From: Psychrobacter sp. 72-O-c | GTDB taxonomy: Bacteria; Pseudomonadota; Gammaproteobacteria; Pseudomonadales; Moraxellaceae | Direction: 5' to 3' | DNA: 64,000 bases | Assembly: GCF_904846605.1 (NCBI RefSeq) | Contig: NZ_CAJHBI010000003.1 | Location: 62,001 to 126,000 of the forward strand | In this document: positions 8,359-17,860 of the stretch, one piece after another | How the letters are laid out: the number at the start of each line of letters is the position of its first letter | Position numbering within the stretch: position 1 is the stretch's first letter | Notes under the pieces: model-generated | Database searches by the model: none | Told to the model about the DNA's origin: nothing | Seen by the model: only the letters and a program-made list of their open reading frames with translations | Translations under genes and position numbers: made by a program

Positions 8359-11013
8359 ATGGACAACCTAATTCAGCCCATGAATGAGCAATTCAAAAAG
8401 CCACTACCCGATACTGACCTGTATTACTTCGATACCCGCGAAGCCGTCGAAAATATCGAAGTGGGCGCGTATGACAAACTACCGTACTCATCAAAAGTAC
8501 TGTGTGAAAACTTGGTTCGTCGTTGCCCACCTGAAGACTTGACCGCAGCATTGACCCAGCACATTCAGGGTAAGCAAGATCTTGATTTTCCTTGGTACCC
8601 GGCTCGTGTGGTTTGTCATGATATTTTAGGCCAGACTGCCTTTGTTGACTTAGCTGGACTTCGTGATGCTATCGCTGAGCAAGGTGGTGACCCCTCTCAG
8701 GTTAACCCCATTGTCCCAACACAATTAATCGTTGATCATTCGCTTGCGGTTGAACATGCCGGCTTTGAAGAAAATGCATTTGAGAAAAATCGTGCGATTG
8801 AAGAGCGTCGTAATGATGACCGCTTTCACTTTATCAACTGGTGCGAGTATGCTTTTGATAACGTCAACGTCGTACCGCCCGGTAACGGCATCATGCACCA
8901 AATCAACTTAGAGAAAATGTCACCAGTTGTACAAGTAGTAAAAGGTAGAGACGGTCGTGAAGTGGCCTTTGCTGACACGCTCGTTGGTACTGACAGTCAT
9001 ACCCCCATGGTTGATGCGTTAGGTGTTATCTCTATCGGTGTTGGCGGTCTAGAAGCTGAAAGCGTTATGCTAGGAAACCCATCGTATATGCGTCTTCCTG
9101 ACTTCGTGGGCGTTAAGCTAACGGGTAAAGTACAAAATGGCGTTACCGGTACCGATTTAGTACTTGCCATGACCGAATTCCTACGCGATGAAGGCGTGGT
9201 TTCGACCTATATTGAGTTCTTCGGTGATGGTGCCCGCCAGCTGACCGTTGGTGATCGCGCTTCTATCTCTAATATGACCCCTGAATATGGCGCCACGGCA
9301 GCTATGTTCTATATTGATGAGCAAACCATCGATTATTTACGCCTAACGGGCCGTAGTGAACCGCAAATCAAACTGGTCGAGCAGTATGCCAAACAAACCG
9401 GCCTATGGGCTGATGGCATGGAAAAAGCTGAGTATGCGCGCGTACTTGAGTTTGACTTGTCAGCAGTAGTACGTAACCTCGCTGGCCCTTCGCGTCCGCA
9501 TGCAAGGGTTTCAACCACTGATTTGGTTGCCAAAGGTATTGCCCACGGCGCTGATGAAAAATTACCTGAGCCCAAAGAAGGCATGATGCCAGATGGTGCG
9601 GTTATCATTGCTGCCATTACCAGCTGTACCAATACCTCTAACCCGCGCAATATGGTTGCAGCTGGTCTAGTCGCCCGTAACGCCAATGCAAAAGGCTTAT
9701 TACGCAAATCTTGGGTAAAAACATCACTGGCCCCTGGTTCTAAAACCGTAAAAATGTACCTAGAAGAAGCAGGTCTGATGTCTGAGATGCAGCAAATAGG
9801 CTTTGATGTGGTCGGCTTTGCTTGTACCACTTGTAATGGTATGAGTGGCGCGCTTGATCCTGATATCGAAAAAGAAATCATTGATAATGACTTGTTCACT
9901 ACTGCCGTATTATCGGGTAACCGTAACTTTGATGGACGTATCCATCCGTACGCCAAGCAAGCATTCTTAGCGTCACCGCCTCTGGTTATCGCTTATGCTA
10001 TCGCGGGTAACATTCGCTTTGATATCGAAAAAGATTCATTAGGCCAAGACCAAGATGGCAATGAGGTTTACCTAAAAGATATCTGGTTCGACGATGACGA
10101 AGTGGATGCTATCGTGGCAGAAGCGGTGAAGCCCGAACAGTTCAATGCCGTCTATATTCCGATGTTTGATGAGGCCAAAAAAGACACGGGTAAAGCTCTA
10201 AGCCCATTATATAACTGGCGTGATCAGACTACTTATATACGTCGTCCGCCCTATTGGGAAGGCAAAATGGCGAAGAAAAACGCATTGTCTGGTATGCGTC
10301 CATTAGCAGTACTCGGTGATAACATCACGACCGACCATATGTCACCGTCGAACGCTATCTTGGGTGATTCAGCCGCTGGTGAATATCTTGATACCATGGG
10401 CTTACCAAGCGAGGACTATAACTCGTACGCCACCCATCGCGGTGATCACTTAACCGCTCAGCGTGCGACTTTTGCCAATCCGAAATTGCTTAATGAAATG
10501 GTACGCGACGATAAAGGCGATATTATCCAAGGCTCACTGGCCAAGGTTGAACCTGAAGGCCAAGTCATGCGCATGTGGGAGGCGATTGAAACCTACATGA
10601 ACCGCGAACAGCCACTTATCATCATCGCAGGTGACGGCTATGGCCAAGGCTCGAGCCGAGACTGGGCTGCTAAAGGTGTGCGTTTAGCTGGGGTAGAAAC
10701 GGTGGTTGCTGAGGACTTTGAGCGTATCCATCGCCAAAACTTAGTCGGTATGGGCGCGCTACCACTCCAGTTTGAAGAAGGCGTAAACCGTCATACTTTA
10801 AACATTGATGGCTCAGAAGTGTTTGATGTCACTGGCGAAGTATCCGCTGGCGGGCTCATGACCTTAGTTATTCACCGTACTGATGGTAGCATCACTGAGG
10901 TACCAATAATCTGCCGTTTAGATACTGCTGATGAAGTAAAAATGTATAACGCTGGCGGGATGTTACAGCGCTTTGCCAAAGAGTTTATCGATGGCACTTT
11001 AGATATTGCTTAA
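8359..11013 (+). CDS. acnD: Fe/S-dependent 2-methylisocitrate dehydratase (AcnD type)
   Basis: The 884-residue aconitase-superfamily enzyme dehydrates 2-methylcitrate to trans-2-methylaconitate, which needs PrpF for isomerisation. The 4Fe-4S ligand cysteines are visible in AITSCTNTSNP (about residue 422) and GFACTTCNGMSG (about residues 487-498). The C-terminal swivel domain has the substrate-binding motif GDGYGQGSSRDWA. Length is typical of AcnA/AcnD. The cluster context (prpB, prpC, prpF) makes AcnD the better name than housekeeping aconitase A. A terminator follows, so prpF may have a separate transcript. Confidence 0.93.
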   Translation: MDNLIQPMNEQFKKPLPDTDLYYFDTREAVENIEVGAYDKLPYSSKVLCENLVRRCPPEDLTAALTQHIQGKQDLDFPWYPARVVCHDILGQTAFVDLAGLRDAIAEQGGDPSQVNPIVPTQLIVDHSLAVEHAGFEENAFEKNRAIEERRNDDRFHFINWCEYAFDNVNVVPPGNGIMHQINLEKMSPVVQVVKGRDGREVAFADTLVGTDSHTPMVDALGVISIGVGGLEAESVMLGNPSYMRLPDFVGVKLTGKVQNGVTGTDLVLAMTEFLRDEGVVSTYIEFFGDGARQLTVGDRASISNMTPEYGATAAMFYIDEQTIDYLRLTGRSEPQIKLVEQYAKQTGLWADGMEKAEYARVLEFDLSAVVRNLAGPSRPHARVSTTDLVAKGIAHGADEKLPEPKEGMMPDGAVIIAAITSCTNTSNPRNMVAAGLVARNANAKGLLRKSWVKTSLAPGSKTVKMYLEEAGLMSEMQQIGFDVVGFACTTCNGMSGALDPDIEKEIIDNDLFTTAVLSGNRNFDGRIHPYAKQAFLASPPLVIAYAIAGNIRFDIEKDSLGQDQDGNEVYLKDIWFDDDEVDAIVAEAVKPEQFNAVYIPMFDEAKKDTGKALSPLYNWRDQTTYIRRPPYWEGKMAKKNALSGMRPLAVLGDNITTDHMSPSNAILGDSAAGEYLDTMGLPSEDYNSYATHRGDHLTAQRATFANPKLLNEMVRDDKGDIIQGSLAKVEPEGQVMRMWEAIETYMNREQPLIIIAGDGYGQGSSRDWAAKGVRLAGVETVVAEDFERIHRQNLVGMGALPLQFEEGVNRHTLNIDGSEVFDVTGEVSAGGLMTLVIHRTDGSITEVPIICRLDTADEVKMYNAGGMLQRFAKEFIDGTLDIA

Positions 11014-11042
11014 GCGTTTACTGAAATAACAGTACAAATCAT

Positions 11043-11090
11043 AAAAGAGTCGATGCTGTATAGTTAGTTTATATGGCACTGGCTCTTTTT
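11043..11090 (+). terminator. Terminator-like hairpin after acnD
   Basis: AAAAGAGTC (11043-11051) pairs with GGCTCTTTT (11081-11089), with one G-T pair and a long partly self-pairing loop, followed by T. It separates acnD from the toxin-antitoxin module. Confidence 0.55.
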
Positions 11091-11145
11091 CTATCTAAGG
11101 ATATTAAGCTAATTATATTGAGATTTACTCGTAAATAACGTAACA

Positions 11146-11163
11146 TGTACTATTAACGGTACA
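11146..11163. promoter_or_regulatory. Candidate YefM operator
   Basis: Inverted repeat TGTAC (11146-11150) and GTACA (11159-11163) with an 8-base spacer, 17 bases before the yefM start. Known YefM proteins autoregulate through palindromes with a TGTACA core, so position and sequence both fit. Confidence 0.6.
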
Positions 11164-11179
11164 AGTAACGGAGCCTATT

Positions 11180-11482
11180 ATGAGAGTTATTAGCTTTTCA
11201 GAAGCTAGAAAGCACTTAAAAGCCGTTTTAGATACGGTAAATGATGATGCTAACGCCACTATCGTTACCCGTCGTGATGCTGATGATGCGGTGGTAATGT
11301 CACTTGATTACTATAATAGCCTGATGGAAACGGTCTATTTATTAAAGTCCCCTGCCAATGCTGCCCATTTGGCAAAATCTATTGCTCAGTATCAAGCTGG
11401 TAAGACAATAGTGCATGAGCTAGCTGATGATACCGACGATATTGATGTTAATGTCGACAACGCCAATACCGAAGACGCTTAA
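11180..11482 (+). CDS. yefM: YefM-type antitoxin (Phd/YefM family)
   Basis: This 100-residue protein begins MRVISFSEARKHLKAVLDTV and continues IVTRRDADDAVVMSLDYYNSLMETVYLL. That is the characteristic Phd/YefM N-terminal DNA-binding and dimerisation fold. The acidic, probably disordered C-terminus (residues about 75-100) would wrap the toxin. It sits 38 bases upstream of yoeB, the usual antitoxin-first order, with GGAG before the ATG. Its role is to neutralise YoeB and repress the operon through the palindrome at 11146-11163. The acidic tail (DDTDDIDVNVDNANTEDA) is longer than in the E. coli protein. Confidence 0.92.
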   Translation: MRVISFSEARKHLKAVLDTVNDDANATIVTRRDADDAVVMSLDYYNSLMETVYLLKSPANAAHLAKSIAQYQAGKTIVHELADDTDDIDVNVDNANTEDA

Positions 11483-11520
11483 TTGATGGTTAATTTAAGT
11501 GACACTATGAGTGAGAAACC

Positions 11521-11781
11521 ATGAGTAAGCAATTAGCGTGGACGGACGCCGCGTGGAAGGATTATTTATATTGGCAGACGCAAGATAAAAAAACGCTAAA
11601 ACGTATCAACAAACTCATAACGGACTGTATGCGCACGCCTTTTGAAGGTATTGGTAAACCTGAACCGTTAAAGGAAAATCTATCGGGGTTTTGGTCACGG
11701 CGTATCGATGAGGCTAATCGGTTGGTTTATGCGGTCGATGACAACTACCTGACCGTTATTTCGTGTCGGTATCATTATTAG
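11521..11781 (+). CDS. yoeB: YoeB-type toxin, ribosome-dependent mRNA interferase
   Basis: The 86-residue RelE-superfamily toxin is close to E. coli YoeB over its whole length. The conserved core RTPFEGIGKPEPLK contains the catalytic Glu; SGFWSRRIDEANRLVYAV contains the catalytic Arg; the C-terminus SCRYHY carries the His-Tyr pair. YoeB cleaves mRNA in the ribosomal A site. All catalytic residues are present, so the toxin should be active. It forms a module with yefM, inserted between acnD and prpF. Confidence 0.95.
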   Translation: MSKQLAWTDAAWKDYLYWQTQDKKTLKRINKLITDCMRTPFEGIGKPEPLKENLSGFWSRRIDEANRLVYAVDDNYLTVISCRYHY

Positions 11782-11810
11782 CTGTAGGCTTGTAGAGATG
11801 GCTTTACGTT

Positions 11811-11990
11811 CTAAAACTCATATGGCTCAACCTTACCAGCATCAACTTCTGCCTGAGCAAATAATAACTGACTAACGAACTCATACGATAAATCTGGATT
11901 GCCCTCCATAATCTGATTAATAGTCGCTGAATCTACGTTTGGCTCTGCTAGCGTTGTAGGTATTGTATGTGTCGAATTTTCTATTGTCAT
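11811..11990 (-). CDS. Small protein of 59 residues, antitoxin-like, antisense between yoeB and prpF
   Basis: An ATG at 11990 is preceded by a good AAGGTGAG ribosome site. The frame runs to a stop at 11811. The protein begins MTIENSTHTIPTTLAEPN and continues NQIMEGNPDLSYEFVSQL, ending QAEVDAGKVEPYEF. The C-terminal part, with an acidic helix and GKVEPYEF, looks like the tail of small prefix antitoxins. No toxin gene is next to it. It converges on yoeB. I infer a real small gene, perhaps an orphan antitoxin or a modulator of this locus; function unproven. Confidence 0.55.
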   Translation of the reverse strand: MTIENSTHTIPTTLAEPNVDSATINQIMEGNPDLSYEFVSQLLFAQAEVDAGKVEPYEF

Positions 11991-12070
11991 AATGCTCTCA
12001 CCTTAAATGAAACAACTAATATCATTCTATATTACCAAAAAAATCATAAGCATAAAAAGGACTTCTTCTA

Positions 12071-13318
12071 ATGACCCAATCAAATTCTAAACCAAAACAA
12101 TCTTTCGCCCCACAAATCTCTGTCCCAGCGACTTATATGCGCGGTGGTACTTCAAAAGGTACTTTCTTTAAACTGTCTGATTTACCGGAACGCTGTCAGG
12201 AAGCAGGTCAAGCCCGTGATAACTTCTTATTACGCGTGATCGGTAGCCCAGATCCTTATGGTAAGCAAATAGATGGCTTAGGTAATGGCAGCTCTAGTAC
12301 CTCAAAGACCGTTATTTTATCTGAACCATCTAGCGACGACCACGACGTGACCTATCTTTTTGGACAAGTTAATATTGCTAAGCCCATGATTGATTGGGGC
12401 GGAAACTGTGGCAACTTAACGGCAGCGGTTGGCGCTTGTGCTATTAATATGGGACTAGTAGCAGCCGACCGCATTCCTACTAACGGCATCTGTGCGGTTC
12501 GAATTTGGCAAGAGAACATCGGTAAGACTATTATTGCTCACGTTCCTGTGTATACAGATGAGCATCAAAACGTACAGGTACAAGAAACTGGCGACTTTGA
12601 ATTGGATGGCGTTACCTTCCCAGCCGCCGAGGTTAAAATTGAATTTATCGACCCTGTTGACGCCACCAGCGACATGTTTCCTACCGGAAATCTAGTCGAT
12701 GATTTTGATGTCCCTAACTGTGGCTTGAGCGCTGATAGTGTAAAGGCGACCTTTATCAATGCCGGAATCCCTACTGTTTTCTTGAAGGCTGAAGACTTGG
12801 GCCTCACGGGTACTGAGCTACAGAGTGATATTAATAGTAATGCTGATTTACTTACCAAATTTGAGACCATTCGCGCGCTTGGCGGTGTCGCTATGGGATT
12901 GTTCAAAGACGTAAGTGAGGCGCAGGCAAGCCAACATATCCCCAAACTTGCTTGGGTCGCTCCTGCTCAAAGTTACACCGCGTCCAGTGGTAAGACAGTC
13001 AATGCCGACGATATTGATTTGGTCGTGAGGGCGATGAGTATGGGTCAATTGCACCATGCCATGATGGGCACAGCAGCAGTAGCGATTGCCGCAGCAGCGA
13101 CGACTCAAGGGACACTGGTCAATCAAGCCGCAGCAGGCGCTGGCCAATCCACAAAACAGTTATCTGAGGTGCGCTTTGGTCATCCCTCTGGTACATTACT
13201 GGTTGGCGGCAAGACCGAACAAGTCGATGGACGCTGGCAAGCCAAAAAAGTTTCGATGAGCCGTTCAGCACGTCGGATTATGGTTGGTGAAGTATTTGTG
13301 CCAGCGGATGCTTTTTAA
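12071..13318 (+). CDS. prpF: 2-methylaconitate cis-trans isomerase PrpF
   Basis: The 415-residue protein of the PrpF/DUF453 family has a double diaminopimelate-epimerase-like fold. It converts trans-2-methylaconitate made by AcnD into the cis isomer. Typical motifs are VPATYMRGGTSKGTFF near the N-terminus, WGGNCGNLTAAVG with the conserved Cys, and the C-terminal RFGHPSGTLLVGG. AAGGA precedes the ATG. It is separated from acnD by about one kilobase holding the toxin-antitoxin module and an antisense gene, whereas these two genes are usually adjacent. Confidence 0.95.
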   Translation: MTQSNSKPKQSFAPQISVPATYMRGGTSKGTFFKLSDLPERCQEAGQARDNFLLRVIGSPDPYGKQIDGLGNGSSSTSKTVILSEPSSDDHDVTYLFGQVNIAKPMIDWGGNCGNLTAAVGACAINMGLVAADRIPTNGICAVRIWQENIGKTIIAHVPVYTDEHQNVQVQETGDFELDGVTFPAAEVKIEFIDPVDATSDMFPTGNLVDDFDVPNCGLSADSVKATFINAGIPTVFLKAEDLGLTGTELQSDINSNADLLTKFETIRALGGVAMGLFKDVSEAQASQHIPKLAWVAPAQSYTASSGKTVNADDIDLVVRAMSMGQLHHAMMGTAAVAIAAAATTQGTLVNQAAAGAGQSTKQLSEVRFGHPSGTLLVGGKTEQVDGRWQAKKVSMSRSARRIMVGEVFVPADAF

Positions 13319-13473
13319 TTTAGACCAGCTATTAGTGAAGAAGAGAACCTTAATGAAATATACGTTCTTAACACTACTAAGTTGAACAAATTAGCCAAAA
13401 AATTAACAAGTCTAAGGACCCAAAAAAGTAGCATTTGTTTTAAAATATAAATCTAACTTTTTATATTAATTCT

Positions 13474-15345
13474 ATGCCAAATTCTACCCAACCGAGCCGC
13501 GTGTCCTTAGATAAGCCATTCCCAAATAAGCCTCCACTCAAAAAAACTGAGCGCCGGGCTTTGCTGTGGGATATTCTAAAAAAGCTGGCGGTATTTGCCG
13601 CGCCTTACAAAACCTTAATTATCGCCACGCTAATCTTAACGGTGTTTGGCTCATTTACCGCGCAGGTCAACGCTTTTGTATTGCGTTATACCGTAGATAC
13701 CTTAACCGAGATTGCGACCTTAGCTGACCCTTGGCAGGCAGGTTTGCGGATGTTAGGTATCATTAGCGTTGTTCTATTAACCAAAGAGGTGTTATCAATA
13801 TTTATCTCTTTTGGACAACGCTACTTTGGTGAAAAAATTCGTATTAATCTATCACGCGATTTATCACAACGTATTATCGAGCGCATCCTCACATACCGTA
13901 TGGCCTTTTATACCAGTCAGGATAACGACAGCGGTAAGTTGCAAACTCGTATTGATTATGGTGTCAGTAGTCTCACCAGCTTAGTGCAAAACTTCTTTAT
14001 TGATATGCTGCCGCTGTTTGCCAGTGCCTTTGTATCGCTGATTATTATGTTTTTGACCAACTTTTGGATTGGTCTAGTTGGTCTTATTATCATACCGATA
14101 TATTTCTTTATCAGTCAAAAACAAGCACGGCGCTTGCAAGGCTACCGTAGACAGATGCGCGGGTTTAGGGAGGCCAAAGGTGGCTTGGTCATTTCACTGA
14201 TTAACTCGATTAGTGTGGTCAAGTCCTTTGTCCGTGAGTCTATCGAGGCTGAGAAGCACTTAAAGATTCAAAAAGAGATGACTGACAATCAGCTTAGAAT
14301 TCGCAGCATAGGTTTTATTTATGACGCCATAAAGACGTTTATTGAGCAAATTGGTGTGGTGGTGATTATCGTACTGACCGCCTACTTTGTATTAAAAGGT
14401 GAGATGACCATCGGGATGATTTTATTTCATGTGTTACTCTTTCAAAATGTCGCCGCCCCTATCCGTCAATTACATCGTATCTATGACCAAATCAATAACG
14501 CATTGACCTATGCCGAAGGTTTTTTTGAGATATTAGAAGATGAGGAACAAGTTGAAAATATAGACGGGATAAGTAGCAAAGATCTAAAAGGTCATATCGA
14601 ACTCAAAAATGTCGATTTTACTTATCCTAATGGCACGCAAGCATTAAAAGACGTCAGCTTTACCATCAAACCCAATCGCATTACGGCATTGGTTGGCTTA
14701 AGCGGCGCTGGTAAAAGTACGATTATTAGTTTACTGGTGAAGTTCTATGAGCCAGATGCTGGCACGATATGCTTAGATGGACATGATTTGGTAGATTGCG
14801 ATACTCATGAGTTGCGTCAGCGCATAGGGTTGGTGTTACAAAGCAATCATATTTTCTCAGGGACTATCAGTGAAAATATCCGTTATGGTGATATAAATGC
14901 CAGCACTGAGGACATTATTGTTGCTGCCAAAAAAGCCTCTATTCATGAGCAAGTCGTATCTTTAGCTAATAGTTATGAGAGCGAAGCCAAGTCTTTATCA
15001 GGCGGTCAGCAGCAGCGTATTGCTTTGGCTAGGATGTTTTTAAAGGATCCACCGATTGTGTTTTTGGATGAGCCAACTGCGAGCCTTGATGCAATCGCCA
15101 GTCAACAAGTCAAAAAAAGCTTGGATTTGATTAAAAAAGACCGTACGGTGATTATGGTCTCACATAATATTGCCCAAATTATCGATGCTGATGACTTAGT
15201 CGTGATAGAGAACGGCTGTGTGGTTGAGACTGGTACTCATGAAGAGTTGTATAATAAACGCGGCAAGTATTTTGAGATATTCAGCGCTATGTCTGATAGT
15301 TTGAATTTGGATAAAATCAGCCAAACTTTATCTATCAAACCTTAA
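13474..15345 (+). CDS. ABC exporter, fused membrane and ATPase domains (MsbA-like)
   Basis: This 623-residue half-transporter has a type I exporter membrane domain in residues about 40-330 (six helices) and an ATPase domain in residues about 370-605. The ATPase domain has Walker A GLSGAGKST, Q-loop VLQSNHIF, signature LSGGQQQR, Walker B IVFLDEPTASLD and H-loop VSHN. It should work as a homodimer exporting a lipid, peptide or drug; the substrate is not predictable. No clear ribosome site is seen before ATG 13474. It lies inside the prp region without an obvious metabolic link. Confidence 0.9.
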   Translation: MPNSTQPSRVSLDKPFPNKPPLKKTERRALLWDILKKLAVFAAPYKTLIIATLILTVFGSFTAQVNAFVLRYTVDTLTEIATLADPWQAGLRMLGIISVVLLTKEVLSIFISFGQRYFGEKIRINLSRDLSQRIIERILTYRMAFYTSQDNDSGKLQTRIDYGVSSLTSLVQNFFIDMLPLFASAFVSLIIMFLTNFWIGLVGLIIIPIYFFISQKQARRLQGYRRQMRGFREAKGGLVISLINSISVVKSFVRESIEAEKHLKIQKEMTDNQLRIRSIGFIYDAIKTFIEQIGVVVIIVLTAYFVLKGEMTIGMILFHVLLFQNVAAPIRQLHRIYDQINNALTYAEGFFEILEDEEQVENIDGISSKDLKGHIELKNVDFTYPNGTQALKDVSFTIKPNRITALVGLSGAGKSTIISLLVKFYEPDAGTICLDGHDLVDCDTHELRQRIGLVLQSNHIFSGTISENIRYGDINASTEDIIVAAKKASIHEQVVSLANSYESEAKSLSGGQQQRIALARMFLKDPPIVFLDEPTASLDAIASQQVKKSLDLIKKDRTVIMVSHNIAQIIDADDLVVIENGCVVETGTHEELYNKRGKYFEIFSAMSDSLNLDKISQTLSIKP

Positions 15346-15462
15346 ACAGTTAATAGAGGCTAAAAAGATGTTGAGACAGTCAAACATCGTATAATGTCCG
15401 TCGTTTTAAAAGTCATTTACCACCCTTACTACTTCCATTCCATTGTTAGAAGCCCCTTAATT

Positions 15463-16080
15463 ATGTCCTTTGAATTTTCTATAAAAACCTTTGATGAGCT
15501 GACTTCAGTTGATCTATATCATATTTTAAAAGCACGCTCGCAAGTATTTGTGGTTGAACAAAATTGTGCTTATCAAGATATGGATGAAGTGGATTTTGAT
15601 TGTCTACATTTTATCGCTCATCAAAATGAAGCCCTTGTCGGTTACTGCCGAATCATTCCTCCTGAATTCAATAAGATGAGATCTAATCTTTCAGTAGCTG
15701 ACTCTGCCAACAAGTTTTCAGCCAATTCATCTGTGCCTGCTATAGGTAGAGTATTAGTATTGTCAGAACATCGAGGTAATGGCTTAGCACGGCGAATTAT
15801 GACTCAGGCTATTGCCTACTGTCATAAAAAATTCGGTAAAAAAAGACCTATTATAATCTCAGCACAGACCTATCTGATCCGCTTCTATGAGTCATTAGGG
15901 TTTGTTCCTGAAGGCGAATTCTATCTTGAAGATGGTATTGAACATGTGAAGATGGTTTTATTTATAGTCAAAAAAGTTAAAGTGAAAAAACAGGGTTCAA
16001 GTACCAGCAATATTCTGAGTTTTCTGCTGTTGGTGTTAGCCCTTTTATTCATCGCAGGTTTGATTTACTTAATGGTTTAA
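15463..16080 (+). CDS. ElaA-type GNAT N-acetyltransferase with C-terminal membrane helix
   Basis: The 205-residue protein starts at ATG 15463 (MSFEFSIKTFDEL). The longer frame from 15394 has no support. Residues 1-150 match the ElaA family: LKARSQVFVVEQNCAYQDMDE, then the acetyl-CoA loop VLSEHRGNGLARRIM (R/Q-x-x-G-x-A type) and a C-terminal SLGFVPEGEFYLEDGIEHVKM. Unusually, a basic linker (KKVKVKKQ) and a hydrophobic segment of about 22 residues (SNILSFLLLVLALLFIAGLI) close the protein, so it is probably tail-anchored in the inner membrane. The acyl acceptor is unknown. Confidence 0.85.
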   Translation: MSFEFSIKTFDELTSVDLYHILKARSQVFVVEQNCAYQDMDEVDFDCLHFIAHQNEALVGYCRIIPPEFNKMRSNLSVADSANKFSANSSVPAIGRVLVLSEHRGNGLARRIMTQAIAYCHKKFGKKRPIIISAQTYLIRFYESLGFVPEGEFYLEDGIEHVKMVLFIVKKVKVKKQGSSTSNILSFLLLVLALLFIAGLIYLMV

Positions 16081-16334
16081 ACGGCTTTTAACGAATAGAG
16101 TGTTGAGCATATTCACATGGTTTTGGACAAACGAGAAGCTCAAATAGTTTAATTAAAACGTTACGGCTATTAACTGATAAATGAATAATTCATCCTCGTC
16201 GTTGTACACTATCTCACTGTTGTTTTACATAGAGTATGTTACCTTTTATATAGTAATAATTATCAGTAGTAGCCGTAAAATAGTAATTGTAAAATAATAG
16301 GTAGGACAACTCACTTAAGGAAAAGGATATAACC

Positions 16335-17849
16335 ATGACTGACACAGGAAAAATGACAGTAGAAAGTAACGTCCGCCCAGAATATGACACCGAGATTCAA
16401 AAAATTGCCGATTATGTCTTAAATTATTCTATAGATGACGACTCTCCTAACAGTGATGTGGCATGGAGTACGGCACGCTACTGTCTGATGGATACTCTAG
16501 GCTGCGGCCTACTCGCGCTACGGTTTCCAGAATGTACCAAGCATTTGGGGCCCGATTGTGACGATCAAATCACGCCTAATGGTGCGCGTGTTCCCGGTAC
16601 CTCTCATCGACTTGACCCCATTAAAGCCGCCTTTGATATTGGTTGTATGGTGCGCTGGCTAGATTATAACGACACTTGGCTTGCTGCTGAATGGGGACAT
16701 CCCTCAGATAACTTAGGCGGTATTTTAGCGGTAGCCGATTATATCAGTCAGAAAAACGTCAGCCAAGGACGCGCTGCGCTTACCATGAAGACCGTGCTTG
16801 AGGCCATGATTATGGCGCACGAGATTCAAGGAATATTGGCGTTAGATAACTCCTTTAACCGCGTTGGCTTAGATCATGTGTTCTTAGTCAAATTGGCATC
16901 AACTGCGGTGGTCGCCAAGCTATATGAGCTGCCACGCGAACGCATGATGGCGGCGATCTCACAAGCTATCGTCGATGGTCAAGCACTACGTACTTATCGT
17001 CATGCGCCCAATGCCGGTAGTCGCAAATCATGGGCGGCAGGCGACGCCACCAGTCGAGCTGTGCGCTTAGTAGACATTACTAAACGCGGCGAGATGGGAA
17101 TCCCAGGGGCACTAACAGCGCCGCAGTGGGGATTTTATGATGTGCTGTTTAGCCATACCAATAAAGACTTAGCTACTAAGCCTGAAAACGAACGTCGCTT
17201 TACCTTTCAACGAGACTTTGGTAGTTACGTGATGGAAAACATCTTATTTAAGATAAGCTTTCCGGCTGAGTTCCATGCGCAGACCGCGTGCGAGGCCGCA
17301 GTAATTTTGCACCCACGAATCGAAGATAGAATTGACGATATCGAAAAAATTGTACTGACCACTCATGATTCAGCTATTCGCATCATCTCGAAAGAAGGGG
17401 CGCTGGCCAATCCTGCCGATCGCGACCACTGTTTACAATATATGGTTGCCGTGCCCCTGCTAACGGGTGATCTTATGGCAGAAAACTACGAAGATGACTA
17501 TCATGAACAGCATCTATCAATCGATGAGCTGCGTAGCAAAATGGTCGTGGAAGAAGATACGCGTTATTCGAAAGATTACCATGACCCCAGTAAGCGCTCG
17601 ATTGCTAACGCCATTCAAATATTCTTTAAAGATGGCACCAGTACCGATAAGGTCGCTGTTGAATACCCTATCGGCCACAAACGACGCCGTGAGGAAGGTC
17701 TACCGGTACTAGAGGCCAAATTCCAAGCCAATCTTGCCACGCGTTTTATAGACAGTCGTTGTGAGGAAATTTTCGCGCTATGTGACGACCAAGCGCAGTT
17801 AGAACAAACGCCAGTGAATGAATTTATGGATATGTTTGTTACTAACTGA
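16335..17849 (+). CDS. prpD: 2-methylcitrate dehydratase PrpD (MmgE/PrpD family)
   Basis: The 504-residue cytoplasmic enzyme dehydrates 2-methylcitrate to cis-2-methylaconitate without an Fe/S cluster. Recognisable segments are CLMDTLGCGLLALRFPEC, VRWLDYNDTWLAAEWGHPSDNLGG, SWAAGDATSRAVRL and KISFPAEFHAQTACEA, with length normal for PrpD. A good AAGGA lies before the ATG. It has its own upstream region of about 250 bases, so it is probably transcribed separately. With acnD and prpF also present, the organism has two routes for the same step. Confidence 0.93.
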   Translation: MTDTGKMTVESNVRPEYDTEIQKIADYVLNYSIDDDSPNSDVAWSTARYCLMDTLGCGLLALRFPECTKHLGPDCDDQITPNGARVPGTSHRLDPIKAAFDIGCMVRWLDYNDTWLAAEWGHPSDNLGGILAVADYISQKNVSQGRAALTMKTVLEAMIMAHEIQGILALDNSFNRVGLDHVFLVKLASTAVVAKLYELPRERMMAAISQAIVDGQALRTYRHAPNAGSRKSWAAGDATSRAVRLVDITKRGEMGIPGALTAPQWGFYDVLFSHTNKDLATKPENERRFTFQRDFGSYVMENILFKISFPAEFHAQTACEAAVILHPRIEDRIDDIEKIVLTTHDSAIRIISKEGALANPADRDHCLQYMVAVPLLTGDLMAENYEDDYHEQHLSIDELRSKMVVEEDTRYSKDYHDPSKRSIANAIQIFFKDGTSTDKVAVEYPIGHKRRREEGLPVLEAKFQANLATRFIDSRCEEIFALCDDQAQLEQTPVNEFMDMFVTN

Positions 17850-17860
17850 TTGGTATGAAT

